Origin: JAJAZB01 sp965249815
GTDB lineage: Bacteria > Bacteroidota > Bacteroidia > Cytophagales > Spirosomataceae
Direction: 5' to 3'
DNA: 64,000 bases
Assembly: GCA_965249815.1 (NCBI GenBank)
Contig: CBDFMV010000001.1
Coordinates: 23,556-87,555, forward strand
Shown here: in pieces, positions 15,766-24,855 of the stretch
Numbering within the stretch: position 1 is the first letter of the stretch
Layout: every line of letters begins with the position of its first letter
Program-made: the position numbers and the translations under genes
The notes under the pieces: model-generated
Told to the model about the DNA's origin: nothing
The model's database searches: none
Seen by the model: the letters and a program-made list of their open reading frames with translations, nothing else

Positions 15766-16344
15766 ATGGAAGACCTTCTCCTCCAAATCCGCCAGTGTAC
15801 GCATTGCATTGAGTATTTGCCACACGGCCCCCGGCCCATCGTGCAGGCCAGCGCGGAAGCTAAAATCCTCATTATCGGACAGGCTCCGGGCTTGCAGGCG
15901 CACACCAGCGGCATTGCGTGGAACGACCGCAGCGGTGCCGAACTCCGGCGATGGCTGGGAGTCACGTCAGCACAGTTTTACGATCCCCGCTGGTTTGCCT
16001 TCATGCCGATGGGCTTTTGTTTTCCAGGGAGTCGCCCATCGGGCGATTTACCCCCCCGACCCGAATGTGCCCCCCGCTGGCATGGGTTGCTGCTGAGCGA
16101 GTTGAAGCAGGTTGGGCTTACGTTGCTGATTGGACAGTATGCGCAGAAACAGTACCTGACCGACCAGAAAGCAACGTTGACGGAAACCGTAGCGGCTTTT
16201 CAGACGTACCGGCCTGCGTTTTGGCCGCTGGTGCATCCGTCGCCCCGCAACAAGCCCTGGCATACGAAAAATCCGTGGTTCGAGGCAAGCGTGATCCCCC
16301 AACTTCAGCAAACGGTTCGGCACTTGCTGGCGGTGGAGAACTGA
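15766..16344 (+). CDS. Uracil-DNA glycosylase family protein
   Basis: A 192-residue member of the UDG superfamily. The first active-site motif GQAPGLQAH follows the strand AKILII, and the second, HPSPRN, lies near residue 155. An N-terminal CTHC pair (residues 10-13) is present, but the full four-cysteine iron-sulphur cluster of family 4 and 5 enzymes is not evident. Members of this short subgroup are often annotated as UDG-like without tested activity. It sits 65 bp after the YHS gene and shortly before the large nSTAND gene. A role in base excision repair is the default expectation. Confidence 0.8.
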   Translation: MEDLLLQIRQCTHCIEYLPHGPRPIVQASAEAKILIIGQAPGLQAHTSGIAWNDRSGAELRRWLGVTSAQFYDPRWFAFMPMGFCFPGSRPSGDLPPRPECAPRWHGLLLSELKQVGLTLLIGQYAQKQYLTDQKATLTETVAAFQTYRPAFWPLVHPSPRNKPWHTKNPWFEASVIPQLQQTVRHLLAVEN

Positions 16345-16458
16345 GCGGACAGGCCGTCCGGTGCCGGAGGTTCACGTTTGTAACGCCCGTTCACGCCACC
16401 GTTTGCGTCGCATCCCGGATAACGCGTTATTTGTCAAGGCCCTGACCGGGCCGTGCCC

Positions 16459-19400
16459 ATGCGCGTCGAATCCACCCCCCAGCGCCTCCCCCCACCCAAA
16501 AGCCCGCCGACGACGGTGACGTTGCCGTCGCCGTTCAAATTTCTGGATGCCTACACGGCCCAGGACCGGGGCCGTTTTTTCGGGCGCGAAACCGAACAGA
16601 AACACCTCGTCGAATTGATTTTCCGCTCGCGGCTCATCCTCGTGTACGGGCAGTCGGGTACGGGCAAAACCAGCCTCGTGCAGTGCGGCATGGCCCAGGC
16701 CTTGTCTGACGCCGACTACTTCCCCGTCTTGATTCGCCGTCGGGGCGATTTGCCCACCACGCTGCAAAGTACGCTGCTGGCGGCGCTCGACGAAGCGTCC
16801 GCCACCGACCCGCTGGCGCTCGTCACCGAACTGACCCAGCGTTCGATGCGGCCCGTGTACCTGATTTTCGACCAGTTCGAGGAAATTTTCATTAGCGGCA
16901 CCCCCGACGAGCAGCACCGGTTTTTCGCCATCCTGAGCGACCTCTACCGCGCCACCATTCCCTGCAAACTGCTGCTGGTGATGCGAGAGGAGTACATCGC
17001 CTACCTTTATCCGTACGAAAACGGGCTGCCGGGGTTGTTCGATTTTCGCCTGAGGCTGGAGCCGATGAGCGAGAAAAACCTGTACGCGGTCATCGCGGGC
17101 ACGTGCGAACAGAGTCCGCACATCGAGCTGCGCGAAGAGGCCCAGACGATCGGCCTGATTCTCGAAAACAACCGGGGCGCGCGCACGGCGTTTCAGTTGC
17201 CCTACCTCCAGGTGTACCTCGACCGCCTCTGGAAAACCGCGCCCGAAACCTCGGTGCCCGTGGGTGCGCCCGCGCCGCCCGACCTCCGGGACGCACCCGT
17301 CCGGGTGGTGTTCGACCCGCCGCTGGTGCAACGCGTCGGCCCCATCGACGACGTGCTGAAGCGGTTTTTGGGCGAACGCGTCGCCGAAATCGCCCAGGAG
17401 TTGGAAAAAACCAACCCCACCGACGTTCGGGCCGACGTGAACCGGGTGCTGGAGGCTTTCGTGACCGAAGAAGGCACCCGCCGGGAGCAGCGGCTCGACG
17501 CGCTCCGGATCAGCACGGGGCTGGAACCCGCCTTCCTCGGGCAGATTCTCGACGCGCTGGAAAACTCGCGCATCGTGCGCCACGAAGAAAACACCTACGA
17601 ATTGCCCCACGACAGCCTGGCGAAGGTGATCGACCAGGGCCGCTCGACCGAACAGCGGCAAATCAACGACATTCTGCGCCGGTTGAAAGAAGCCTTTGCC
17701 GAATTTCGCGACAAGGGCGGCACCGACGACCTGCTCCTGACCCCGCGCCGGTTGACCGAAATCGGGCTGTTTTCGGAAGCCATCCGCACCGAACTCCACC
17801 GCACTACCCCCGCCGACAGCGAGGCCACGTGGCAGTTTGTCAACGCCAGCCGCGACTTTCACCAGCGCGAACAACGCGAGCAGGAAGAACGCCGCCGACG
17901 GCAACTCCGCCGGCTCGTGCTGACGATGGTGGGCGTGTCGGCGCTGCTGGTGCTGGCGGTGGTGGCGGTGGGGGTGGCGATCCGGCAGTGGCGGGATTCC
18001 AACGTGAAAAGCGTCGTGTTTCAAACCCGCGAAATGGACCCGCTCAGCGCGCTGGTGATGACGGCCTGGGCCTACGGCGAGAACCAGAATCCGGTGACGG
18101 AAAACGCCTTTTTCAACGTATTTTACAACCGGCAACCCTACGAGCTGGCGCTCGACCCCGGGTCGCCGGTGGCCGAAGCGAAGTTTTCCGCCGACGGGCG
18201 GTTTATCGTGACGGCCACCAAAGACAACCACCTGCACATCTGGGATGGCACCGGGCGGCAACTTCTCGATAGCCTCGACGTGGGCACGCGGTTCGGGCAG
18301 TGGAAAGCCTCGGCTGATTTCAGCAAAATGCTCCTGATCACGTTTGTGGGCGGCGACAGCCAGGTGCTGCTCTGGAACCGGAAAACCCGGCGCCTCCTGC
18401 CGCTGCCCCTGCCCGTGGAGTTCATCAACCTGGCCCGGATTTCACCCGACGGCGAAACCATCCTGGTCACGACCGATGACCACCTCGTGTGGCTGAACGG
18501 CGACGGCCAGCCGACGGAACTGGCCCCGATTGGTGGCGTGGCGAAACTTCAGTTTTCGGTGGACGGCAGGTGGGTGTCGCTGGTGCGCGAAAACGGCCGG
18601 GCCTACCTCGGCGACGTGCGGACCCACCGGCTGGTGGACAGCCTCCGCCTGGTTGGGCGCGGGATTCAGTCCGCCGATTTTTTCACCGGGGGCCATCGCC
18701 TGCTCGTCACGACCCGGGACGACGGCGGGGTGTTCCGCTGGGATTTCGACCGGCACGACCGGCACCGGACGACAAAACTTTCTTTCGGGGCGTTTGGCAC
18801 CCACCTGTCGGCCTCGGACGTGGTGCTGGCGGAGGCCGACAGCGGGCGGTATTTTCTGGATAAAAATTTCACCGTGCTGGCTTCTTCCCAGAACGATCAG
18901 GTCGATGTCGTCAATGATTTTTCTCCCGACGGCGGAGCCATCGTGGGGTTTGTTACGGCCAGCCCGCAGGAAGTGCAGGTGCAGGATCGGTACGGTCGGG
19001 TGGAGTCGCGATTTCTTCACACGTCGGAGGTGAGCGACGCGGCGTTTTCACCCGATGGCCGCCGGGTGCTGACCGTCACGTTTGAAGGGCAGGCCTACCT
19101 CTGGAACCGCCACGATCCCCGCCACGTCCGGTTGGCGCACGAGACCGACGTGGTGTCGTCCACGCCGGTACCCGGCGGGCAGGCGGTGGCGACGGGGGTA
19201 GGCAACAAGCTGATTTTCTGGGACTTTCAGGGAAAGCGAATCGACAGTGTGACGTACCCGGCCCCGCTACTTTCGTGCCAGTTTTCGCCCGATGGCCGAA
19301 TTGCCTACACGACCACCGCCGACGGGCACGCCCAGGCCTGGCGGCGCGGCAGCGGGCAAGCTCCGCAGCAATTGCCTTTTTCCAACTTCAAGGAAATCTT

Positions 19401-20199
19401 CCCTTCGCCCGACGGCACGTACCTGCTGGTGACCGCCGAGTGGGGCACCGTGGCCACCCGACCCGACGGCTCCCAACTCACCACCCTGCCGGGAAATCCG
19501 ATGGTGCGGTCGGTCGATTTTTCGCCCGATGGCCAAACTGCCCTCGGTGTGGCCTACGGGGGCAAAGCCTTCTTCTGGGGGTTTGGCGACCAGAAGCTCC
19601 GCCCGTTTCCGGCAAAAAAATCGCTCGAAGAAGCCCGTTTTGCCCCCGACGGTCAGCATATTCTGGCTGGGAGTGCAGACGGGGGGCTGGAAATGCTCAC
19701 GCTGACCGGTACGCCGACCGGGCCGACGCTCCCCCGCATGGGCCTGCGCGGCCTTCAGTTTTCGTCGGACGGGCGGGACGTGCTGGCGGAAGACGCGGCG
19801 CGGGTGGGGTACCTGTACAACCTGCCCCGGCCAGGCCTGAGGTCAATGCCCCAACGCGGTGAGGTGCAATTCAAACGGTTTTCGCCGGACGGACAGCTCG
19901 TCCTGCTCCTGACCGACGCCAGCCTCCACCTGCGCAACCGGCAGGCCGAACTTATGATGGCCACCGACTACCGGTACGCGTACGCCGATTTTTCGTCCGA
20001 TGGCACCCTGCTCCTGACGCAAAGCGGTAAAAACGTGCTGCTTTGGCCAAGCCCCAACAACCTTGTAACTTGGCTACACCGAACCTACGACGCCCGGACG
20101 CTCAGCGAAATCCGCCAGCGGGCCAAGCAACAGTACGGCATTCAGACGTCGTTCCGCGAGGCCGTCTGGCAGGGGGTGAAAGCCCGGTTGGGTTTCTAA
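16459..20199 (+). CDS. Fused nSTAND1-TM-WD40 signalling NTPase
   Basis: A 1246-residue protein. A proline-rich N-terminus leads to an nSTAND1 NTPase (about residues 24-470) with Walker A GQSGTGKT (64-71), Walker B LIFDQFEE (Asp138) and ELPHDSLAKV. A basic RRRRQLRRL stretch precedes one transmembrane helix (about 484-508). About 680 residues of WD40-like repeats follow, many with FSPDGR or FSSDGT, giving one or two propellers on the outer face. ATG 16459 is used; a GTG two codons upstream is equally possible. It is a paralogue of the split pair at 6025-9533. The caspase gene follows after 12 bp, so the two form an operon. Confidence 0.88.
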   Translation: MRVESTPQRLPPPKSPPTTVTLPSPFKFLDAYTAQDRGRFFGRETEQKHLVELIFRSRLILVYGQSGTGKTSLVQCGMAQALSDADYFPVLIRRRGDLPTTLQSTLLAALDEASATDPLALVTELTQRSMRPVYLIFDQFEEIFISGTPDEQHRFFAILSDLYRATIPCKLLLVMREEYIAYLYPYENGLPGLFDFRLRLEPMSEKNLYAVIAGTCEQSPHIELREEAQTIGLILENNRGARTAFQLPYLQVYLDRLWKTAPETSVPVGAPAPPDLRDAPVRVVFDPPLVQRVGPIDDVLKRFLGERVAEIAQELEKTNPTDVRADVNRVLEAFVTEEGTRREQRLDALRISTGLEPAFLGQILDALENSRIVRHEENTYELPHDSLAKVIDQGRSTEQRQINDILRRLKEAFAEFRDKGGTDDLLLTPRRLTEIGLFSEAIRTELHRTTPADSEATWQFVNASRDFHQREQREQEERRRRQLRRLVLTMVGVSALLVLAVVAVGVAIRQWRDSNVKSVVFQTREMDPLSALVMTAWAYGENQNPVTENAFFNVFYNRQPYELALDPGSPVAEAKFSADGRFIVTATKDNHLHIWDGTGRQLLDSLDVGTRFGQWKASADFSKMLLITFVGGDSQVLLWNRKTRRLLPLPLPVEFINLARISPDGETILVTTDDHLVWLNGDGQPTELAPIGGVAKLQFSVDGRWVSLVRENGRAYLGDVRTHRLVDSLRLVGRGIQSADFFTGGHRLLVTTRDDGGVFRWDFDRHDRHRTTKLSFGAFGTHLSASDVVLAEADSGRYFLDKNFTVLASSQNDQVDVVNDFSPDGGAIVGFVTASPQEVQVQDRYGRVESRFLHTSEVSDAAFSPDGRRVLTVTFEGQAYLWNRHDPRHVRLAHETDVVSSTPVPGGQAVATGVGNKLIFWDFQGKRIDSVTYPAPLLSCQFSPDGRIAYTTTADGHAQAWRRGSGQAPQQLPFSNFKEIFPSPDGTYLLVTAEWGTVATRPDGSQLTTLPGNPMVRSVDFSPDGQTALGVAYGGKAFFWGFGDQKLRPFPAKKSLEEARFAPDGQHILAGSADGGLEMLTLTGTPTGPTLPRMGLRGLQFSSDGRDVLAEDAARVGYLYNLPRPGLRSMPQRGEVQFKRFSPDGQLVLLLTDASLHLRNRQAELMMATDYRYAYADFSSDGTLLLTQSGKNVLLWPSPNNLVTWLHRTYDARTLSEIRQRAKQQYGIQTSFREAVWQGVKARLGF

Positions 20200-20211
20200 A
20201 AAACAAGCACT

Positions 20212-21915
20212 ATGAATAAGTTTACGAGTCGGGTCGGGCGGGGTGTTTTCGGGCTGGGCTGGAGTTTGCTTACGCTGGCGGCCCAGGGCCAGAGCGAAGC
20301 GTTCCGGCTGCCCGTCGATCAGGCCGGGAGCGTGGCGGCCTACAGCCTGACGGCCAACAACCGGCGCGGCCAGAACACCACCTACGCGCTCGACGTGGCC
20401 GACAACCGGATTGAAATCGGCGACACGCTGGTGATTCGGCTGCAACCCCTCGACGTGGACGACCTCATCCTGCGGCTGCGCTTCTGCACCGGCGACTGCG
20501 AGCGCCTTCGCCAGCGCGACAACACCACCGTGCTGGTGGGCGACCGGGAAGTGTTGGTGCTGAAAACCAGTGAATTGCGGGGAAAGGATTACACGCTGAA
20601 ATTTCCGATCGACGCCCGGAGCGCGTACCTGAACAGCGCCAACGAAACGACTTTTCTGGACAACACCAACCTCCAGAAAATTTACTTCTCGGTGGGCAAC
20701 CTCAACCAGACCCGCGCCGATTATACCCTGAAAATCAACCTCATCAAGCGCGGGGAAGCGCGGGCTGAGTTTCCGACCGTAACCCGGACCCTTCCCGTCA
20801 GCCTCCGTACCGGTCAGTACCACGCACTGCTGGTCGGGGTGGCCGACTACGACAACCCCGCCCTGCGCCTGAAACGCCCCGCCGTCGACGTGGCCCGGCT
20901 CGACAGCGTGCTGGCGGCGAAGTACGATTTCTCGACCATCACCCGGCTCGACAGCCCCACCAAACGCGAATTTCTGGAGGCGCTCAAAACCCTGGCGTTT
21001 CAACTGACCAACGAAGACAACCTGCTCCTGTTTTTCGCCGGGCACGCCGTGTACCAGCAACCGGTGGGGTACTGGGCCTTCCGCGACACCAACGAAAGCC
21101 TCGACAGCTACCTCTCGACGGCCGTGTTGCTCGACGAACTCCGGCAGGTGCACACCCAGCACCTGCTCGTGGTGGTGGATGCGTGTTTCGGAACCAGCAT
21201 CGTGGCTTCCCGCGATTTGCGGGCCAACCAACTCGGCACCTGGGACAAGCTCTACAACGAGCGAAGCTGGCAGGCCATGAGCAGCACGTTCCTCCAGGAA
21301 ACCCCCGACAACAGCGTTTTCCTGGATTATTTCGTTAAAAAACTCGCCCGCAACGACGAACAATACCTGACCGGCGAAGAGATTTTCAACAGCCTGAAAT
21401 ACCCCGTTCACAACCGCACCCGGCGGAGCCAGCGCCCGCAATTCGGCGATTTGAACCTCTTCGACAAAACCGAGGGCGAGTTTATTTTCAAGCAAAAAAC
21501 AGCGTCCAGCCCGGCGGTCGTCCACGTACCGTTCCGTCGGGGGGAAGCAGGCCCCGAAGCCGATTCACTGCGGCTGGTGCAGGTCATTGATCTCGATGGC
21601 CCCGGCGCGGTCGTCAACGACTCGCTGGTCATGCGGAGTTCGTCCAGCCAGCTTTCCGATTTAGGCCCGACGGTGATGAACAAAAGCAGGAAAGACGTTC
21701 GGCTGCGGTTCCGGAGAGACCTGACGACCTGGGACGAGCAAATCGTGAAGGCGGGGAAAAGCGTCGTGGTGAAAAGCCGGAACCGGGAGGTGCTCGTCGA
21801 ACTGCCCAACAACACGGCCTACCCGCCCCAGAACACCCTCGAACGCCACAAACTCTACCTCGTCGACTGGCGCAACACCGATGGTCAGCCCGCGGGCTGG
21901 ATTTTGGTCCGGTGA
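20212..21915 (+). CDS. Exported caspase-family (C14) protease
   Basis: A 567-residue protein. A signal peptide (about residues 1-26, VFGLGWSLLTLAAQGQ) is followed by a beta-rich region (about 30-190). The caspase-like domain (about 200-440) has YHALLVGVADYDNPAL, catalytic His278 in LLFFAGHAVYQ and catalytic Cys325 in VVVDACFGTS. The remaining ~125 residues are beta-rich. Its export puts it on the same side of the membrane as the WD40 propeller of the gene 12 bp upstream, which suggests that the propeller recruits or gates the protease. Metacaspase-like proteases with STAND partners are known from conflict and cell-death systems. Target proteins are unknown. Confidence 0.87.
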   Translation: MNKFTSRVGRGVFGLGWSLLTLAAQGQSEAFRLPVDQAGSVAAYSLTANNRRGQNTTYALDVADNRIEIGDTLVIRLQPLDVDDLILRLRFCTGDCERLRQRDNTTVLVGDREVLVLKTSELRGKDYTLKFPIDARSAYLNSANETTFLDNTNLQKIYFSVGNLNQTRADYTLKINLIKRGEARAEFPTVTRTLPVSLRTGQYHALLVGVADYDNPALRLKRPAVDVARLDSVLAAKYDFSTITRLDSPTKREFLEALKTLAFQLTNEDNLLLFFAGHAVYQQPVGYWAFRDTNESLDSYLSTAVLLDELRQVHTQHLLVVVDACFGTSIVASRDLRANQLGTWDKLYNERSWQAMSSTFLQETPDNSVFLDYFVKKLARNDEQYLTGEEIFNSLKYPVHNRTRRSQRPQFGDLNLFDKTEGEFIFKQKTASSPAVVHVPFRRGEAGPEADSLRLVQVIDLDGPGAVVNDSLVMRSSSSQLSDLGPTVMNKSRKDVRLRFRRDLTTWDEQIVKAGKSVVVKSRNREVLVELPNNTAYPPQNTLERHKLYLVDWRNTDGQPAGWILVR

Positions 21916-21919
21916 TGGC

Positions 21920-23119
21920 TCAAGCCGTTTCCGACGCATGCGGAGCGCCACCGAACGGACCGACGAGTAAATCGTAGCTGATTTTCAGCCAGATAAAAAT
22001 CGGGAACGCGGCCTTGAGCACGAACGGCTCCACGAGCGATGCGCGCAACGCGGGCGGGAAAACATCGGTCGGGGAAAGTGACGTGAAGACGAACGCCAGC
22101 ACGACGAGCAGGGTATCGAACCGCGTTTTTTCCCCGGAAAAAAACCAAAGCCCCACGCCGCCCATCGCCAGGATGAACGTCGGTGATTCGGCCTTGTGGT
22201 TGAAAATCACCACCCAAATCAGCACCGAGGCCAGCAACCAAAGCCTGAACAGCGGGTGTTGGTACGCCCGCCACCGCACCAGCGGCAACGTCAGCACCAC
22301 GGCACCCGCGCCCACCACCGCCGTTTTGGGCGGGAAAACCCCGAGCCAGGTGTTCAACCAGCCCATCACCGACAGCCCGGCGGATTCGGCGTGGTCGGCC
22401 CGCAGCAGCGTTCCCCAGTTCTGGTATTGGGCCAGCAAGGCCGTTGGGCCGACGGCCAGCGCGGGCAGCAGCGCGAGGGCGGTGGCCCAGCCCAGCGCCG
22501 ACAGTGCGGCAAGTCCTTTTTTTGGGTAAAACACGAACAGCAGAAACCCCGCCGCCGCAAAGGGTTTGATGAACGCGCCCAGCAGCAGGCAAAGCGTGGC
22601 CCAGCCCGCTTTTTTCCGTTCTAAACACACGAGACTTCCCACCATCAGCCCCAGAATCAGTCCGTTGCTCTGGGCGTTCTGGAGCGAAGTCAGGAGTTCA
22701 ATCAGTACGAACCAGCGCAGGCTGTTTTTCTGCGAAACGGAAAGGCCGGGCAGGGCTTTCAGGGCGAAAAACGGCACGAGGCTGTTAAGGGCGTTCCAGA
22801 GCAGCAGCCCCAGCCAGTCGGGCAGGTAGGCCAGCGCGGCCATCGCCAGGGCAAACGTGGGCGAGTACTTGAACAAATCCCATTGTTCGGCGGGGTACCC
22901 GGCGTACAGGTTCCGGTTGGCCAGCAAGTGAAAAAACGACTGCCGGAAAATGACGTAGTTGTTGTACTCGGTGTAGATCGCCGGACTGCCCCCGAACGAT
23001 TTCAGCCCCAGAAAATAATTCTGCAAACTGGCGAGGAGCGTCAGCAGCAGGTACGCGCCCAGCAGCACGGGTTCGCGGCGGAAAAAAGCGGCAAGCTGCA
23101 CCAGGCGGGGGTTTTTCAT
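21920..23119 (-). CDS. GT87-type (DUF2029) integral membrane glycosyltransferase
   Basis: A 399-residue membrane protein with about ten hydrophobic helices. It resembles the DUF2029/GT87 family of polyprenol-phosphate-sugar-dependent mannosyltransferases. An early loop holds AIYTEYNNYVIFRQSFFHL and DLFKYSPTFALAMAAL, where family members keep acidic and aromatic catalytic-loop residues, followed by LTSLQNAQSNGLILGL. It ends 4 bp from the caspase stop codon, on the opposite strand. It precedes nothing obvious in cell-envelope synthesis, so the acceptor cannot be named. The family call is moderate, while the membrane topology is clear. Confidence 0.75.
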   Translation of the reverse strand: MKNPRLVQLAAFFRREPVLLGAYLLLTLLASLQNYFLGLKSFGGSPAIYTEYNNYVIFRQSFFHLLANRNLYAGYPAEQWDLFKYSPTFALAMAALAYLPDWLGLLLWNALNSLVPFFALKALPGLSVSQKNSLRWFVLIELLTSLQNAQSNGLILGLMVGSLVCLERKKAGWATLCLLLGAFIKPFAAAGFLLFVFYPKKGLAALSALGWATALALLPALAVGPTALLAQYQNWGTLLRADHAESAGLSVMGWLNTWLGVFPPKTAVVGAGAVVLTLPLVRWRAYQHPLFRLWLLASVLIWVVIFNHKAESPTFILAMGGVGLWFFSGEKTRFDTLLVVLAFVFTSLSPTDVFPPALRASLVEPFVLKAAFPIFIWLKISYDLLVGPFGGAPHASETA

Positions 23120-23132
23120 CCGAAAAAACGGG

Positions 23133-24158
23133 TTACCCGGCGTAGTACGCCAGCGCCCGGCGCATCTCGGCGGGCGTCACGGCTACGTCGAACGCGCAGC
23201 TTCCCAGGCCGTCGAGCAGGGCGAAACGCACCTGACCTCCCCGGTTTTTCTTGTCCTGCCGGGTGAGGGCGACGATGGCGTCGAAGTCGGTTTTTTGCAA
23301 CGGAACCCGCCCGTAAGTGGCGAACAGAAATTCCTCAATCTGGCCCAGTTCGGCGGCGGTGAGGCTGCCCAGGCGGTGACTCAGGTAGCTTTCGGCGAGC
23401 ATTCCGGCGGCGACGGCCTCGCCGTGAAGCAGGCGCTTTTTGGGGTCGGCCAGAAAATGCGTTTCGATGGCGTGGCCAAGCGTGTGGCCGAAATTGAGGA
23501 TTTTCCGCAGGCCTTTTTCGGTCGGATCGGCCTCGGTGACGCGCTGTTTGATGGCGACGGAATGCGCGATGAGGTCGGGCCAGTTCTGCGCGTCGAGGTC
23601 GCGGCGGCGGAGGTGCTGCCACTTGGCGGCGTCGGCGATAAGGCAGTGCTTGACCACTTCGGCAAACCCCGAACGCAGTTCGCGGGGTGGCAGGGTTTGG
23701 AGGAAAACCGGATCGATGAGTACGGCGTCGGGCACGCGAAACACGCCGATGTGGTTTTTAAATCCCTGAAAATCAACGCCCAGTTTGCCGCCCACGCTGG
23801 CGTCCACCTGCGAAAGCAGCGTGGTGGGCAGTTGGGCGAAAGCGATGCCGCGCTTGTAGGTGGCGGCGCAAAACCCGCCCAAATCACCGATGACGCCCCC
23901 GCCGAGATTAAGCAACAGCCCGTGGCGGTCGAAGGCCGCATCGGTGAGGGCTTGCCAGACGCGCTCGCACGTGCCGAGGTGCTTCTCGCACTCGCCGCTT
24001 TTTATCGAAATTAGCGTGTGGCGGGGCAACAACGGCTTCACCACCGGGTAGCAGTAGCGGCGGGTGTGCTCATCGACCAGCACAGCGAGTTTCGTCGGGT
24101 TGATTTCGGCTAAAAACGCCGGGAGGCTATCGGCGAGGGGAGCGATGGTGACGTTCAC
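23133..24158 (-). CDS. aroB: 3-dehydroquinate synthase
   Basis: A 341-residue shikimate-pathway enzyme converting DAHP to 3-dehydroquinate with NAD+ and a divalent metal. It shows the NAD-binding LLNLGGGVIGDLGGFCA, AQLPTTLLSQVDASVGGK, the GFAEVVKH motif and the metal-binding GHTLGHAIE. Length is usual for the family. I favour the GTG at 24158, because the codons upstream do not resemble the family N-terminus; a TTG at 24218 is the other open start. It lies 13 bp downstream of the GT87 gene start on the same strand, so the two may be co-transcribed. Confidence 0.93.
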   Translation of the reverse strand: MNVTIAPLADSLPAFLAEINPTKLAVLVDEHTRRYCYPVVKPLLPRHTLISIKSGECEKHLGTCERVWQALTDAAFDRHGLLLNLGGGVIGDLGGFCAATYKRGIAFAQLPTTLLSQVDASVGGKLGVDFQGFKNHIGVFRVPDAVLIDPVFLQTLPPRELRSGFAEVVKHCLIADAAKWQHLRRRDLDAQNWPDLIAHSVAIKQRVTEADPTEKGLRKILNFGHTLGHAIETHFLADPKKRLLHGEAVAAGMLAESYLSHRLGSLTAAELGQIEEFLFATYGRVPLQKTDFDAIVALTRQDKKNRGGQVRFALLDGLGSCAFDVAVTPAEMRRALAYYAG

Positions 24159-24232
24159 GCAGGGTTGAAGAAGGTGGTAAAAGAGCGTCGCAAAATTCAG
24201 GCACGACGAGAAAAGCAATAATGAAAATCGGT

Positions 24233-24240
24233 TAGATTTG
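24233..24240 (+). promoter_or_regulatory. Putative -7 promoter box
   Basis: TAGATTTG matches the Bacteroidota TANNTTTG box exactly and lies 24 bases before ATG 24265. A matching -33 TTG is not evident. Confidence 0.35.
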
Positions 24241-24264
24241 AAGACTTCTAAACCGCATCAGTTC

Positions 24265-24825
24265 ATGAAAACCTTCGCTTTTTTGACATTATTCTGCCCA
24301 TTGTTGGCGGCGGGTCAAGTCGATTCTGTGGGAAAAAGGCTCGAAAAAACGGTTTGGCGAATCTCGTTTCTTTCCCCCGGAATCATCAACGAAACTCGCA
24401 TTGGTTCGCGGAGCACGGTGGTTTCGTCCGTTGCAATTGGCGGGCCGGTTCGTTGGGTGAGTGGCTACGATGGTACCCGTCAGGTAAATTCGTTCAGCTA
24501 TTCTCTCAACGCCAGGGCGAGTGTTGCCTACCGCTACTTTTACAACCTGAACCGCCGGAAATTGAGTATCCGCTCCAATTCCGGCAGTTACCTGAGCCTA
24601 CGGGCGGCGTACTACGCGCCGTACTTTGCCCAGGGAGGGCGGGATAATTTCTGGAGCAATCAGAACAATGGGCTGGCGCTTTCCCTGCTGTGGGGCGTTC
24701 AGCAAACGTTTCAGAAGAATTTCTATCTGAACATTTCCCTAGGCATGGGTCACGTCACCTGGAGCAAGACGCCCGTCGTACCAACGGGTAATCTGACGCT
24801 TGGGTACACGATTCCGAAGCGATAA
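24265..24825 (+). CDS. Secreted or outer-membrane protein of unknown function
   Basis: A 186-residue protein with a signal peptide (MKTFAFLTLFCPLLAAG, cleaved before QVDS). The rest alternates polar and aromatic residues with strands such as SYLSLRAAYYAPYF and FYLNISLGMGHVTW, ending in GNLTLGYTIPKR, which suggests a small outer-membrane beta-barrel. I do not recognise the family. It lies between aroB and lgt with its own promoter-like box and no evident functional partner. Confidence 0.65.
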   Translation: MKTFAFLTLFCPLLAAGQVDSVGKRLEKTVWRISFLSPGIINETRIGSRSTVVSSVAIGGPVRWVSGYDGTRQVNSFSYSLNARASVAYRYFYNLNRRKLSIRSNSGSYLSLRAAYYAPYFAQGGRDNFWSNQNNGLALSLLWGVQQTFQKNFYLNISLGMGHVTWSKTPVVPTGNLTLGYTIPKR

Positions 24826-24855
24826 CTGGCTTTTTTAAACCAAACCCGGTCCGGA

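Noticed and set aside
16372..18261. 629-codon minus-strand open frame opposite the fused nSTAND gene
   Set aside because: Shadow of the nSTAND coding region; no start context or recognisable domain.
6025..21915. Prophage or integrative element
   Set aside because: No integrase, transposase, capsid, terminase, att duplication or tRNA was seen at the edges.
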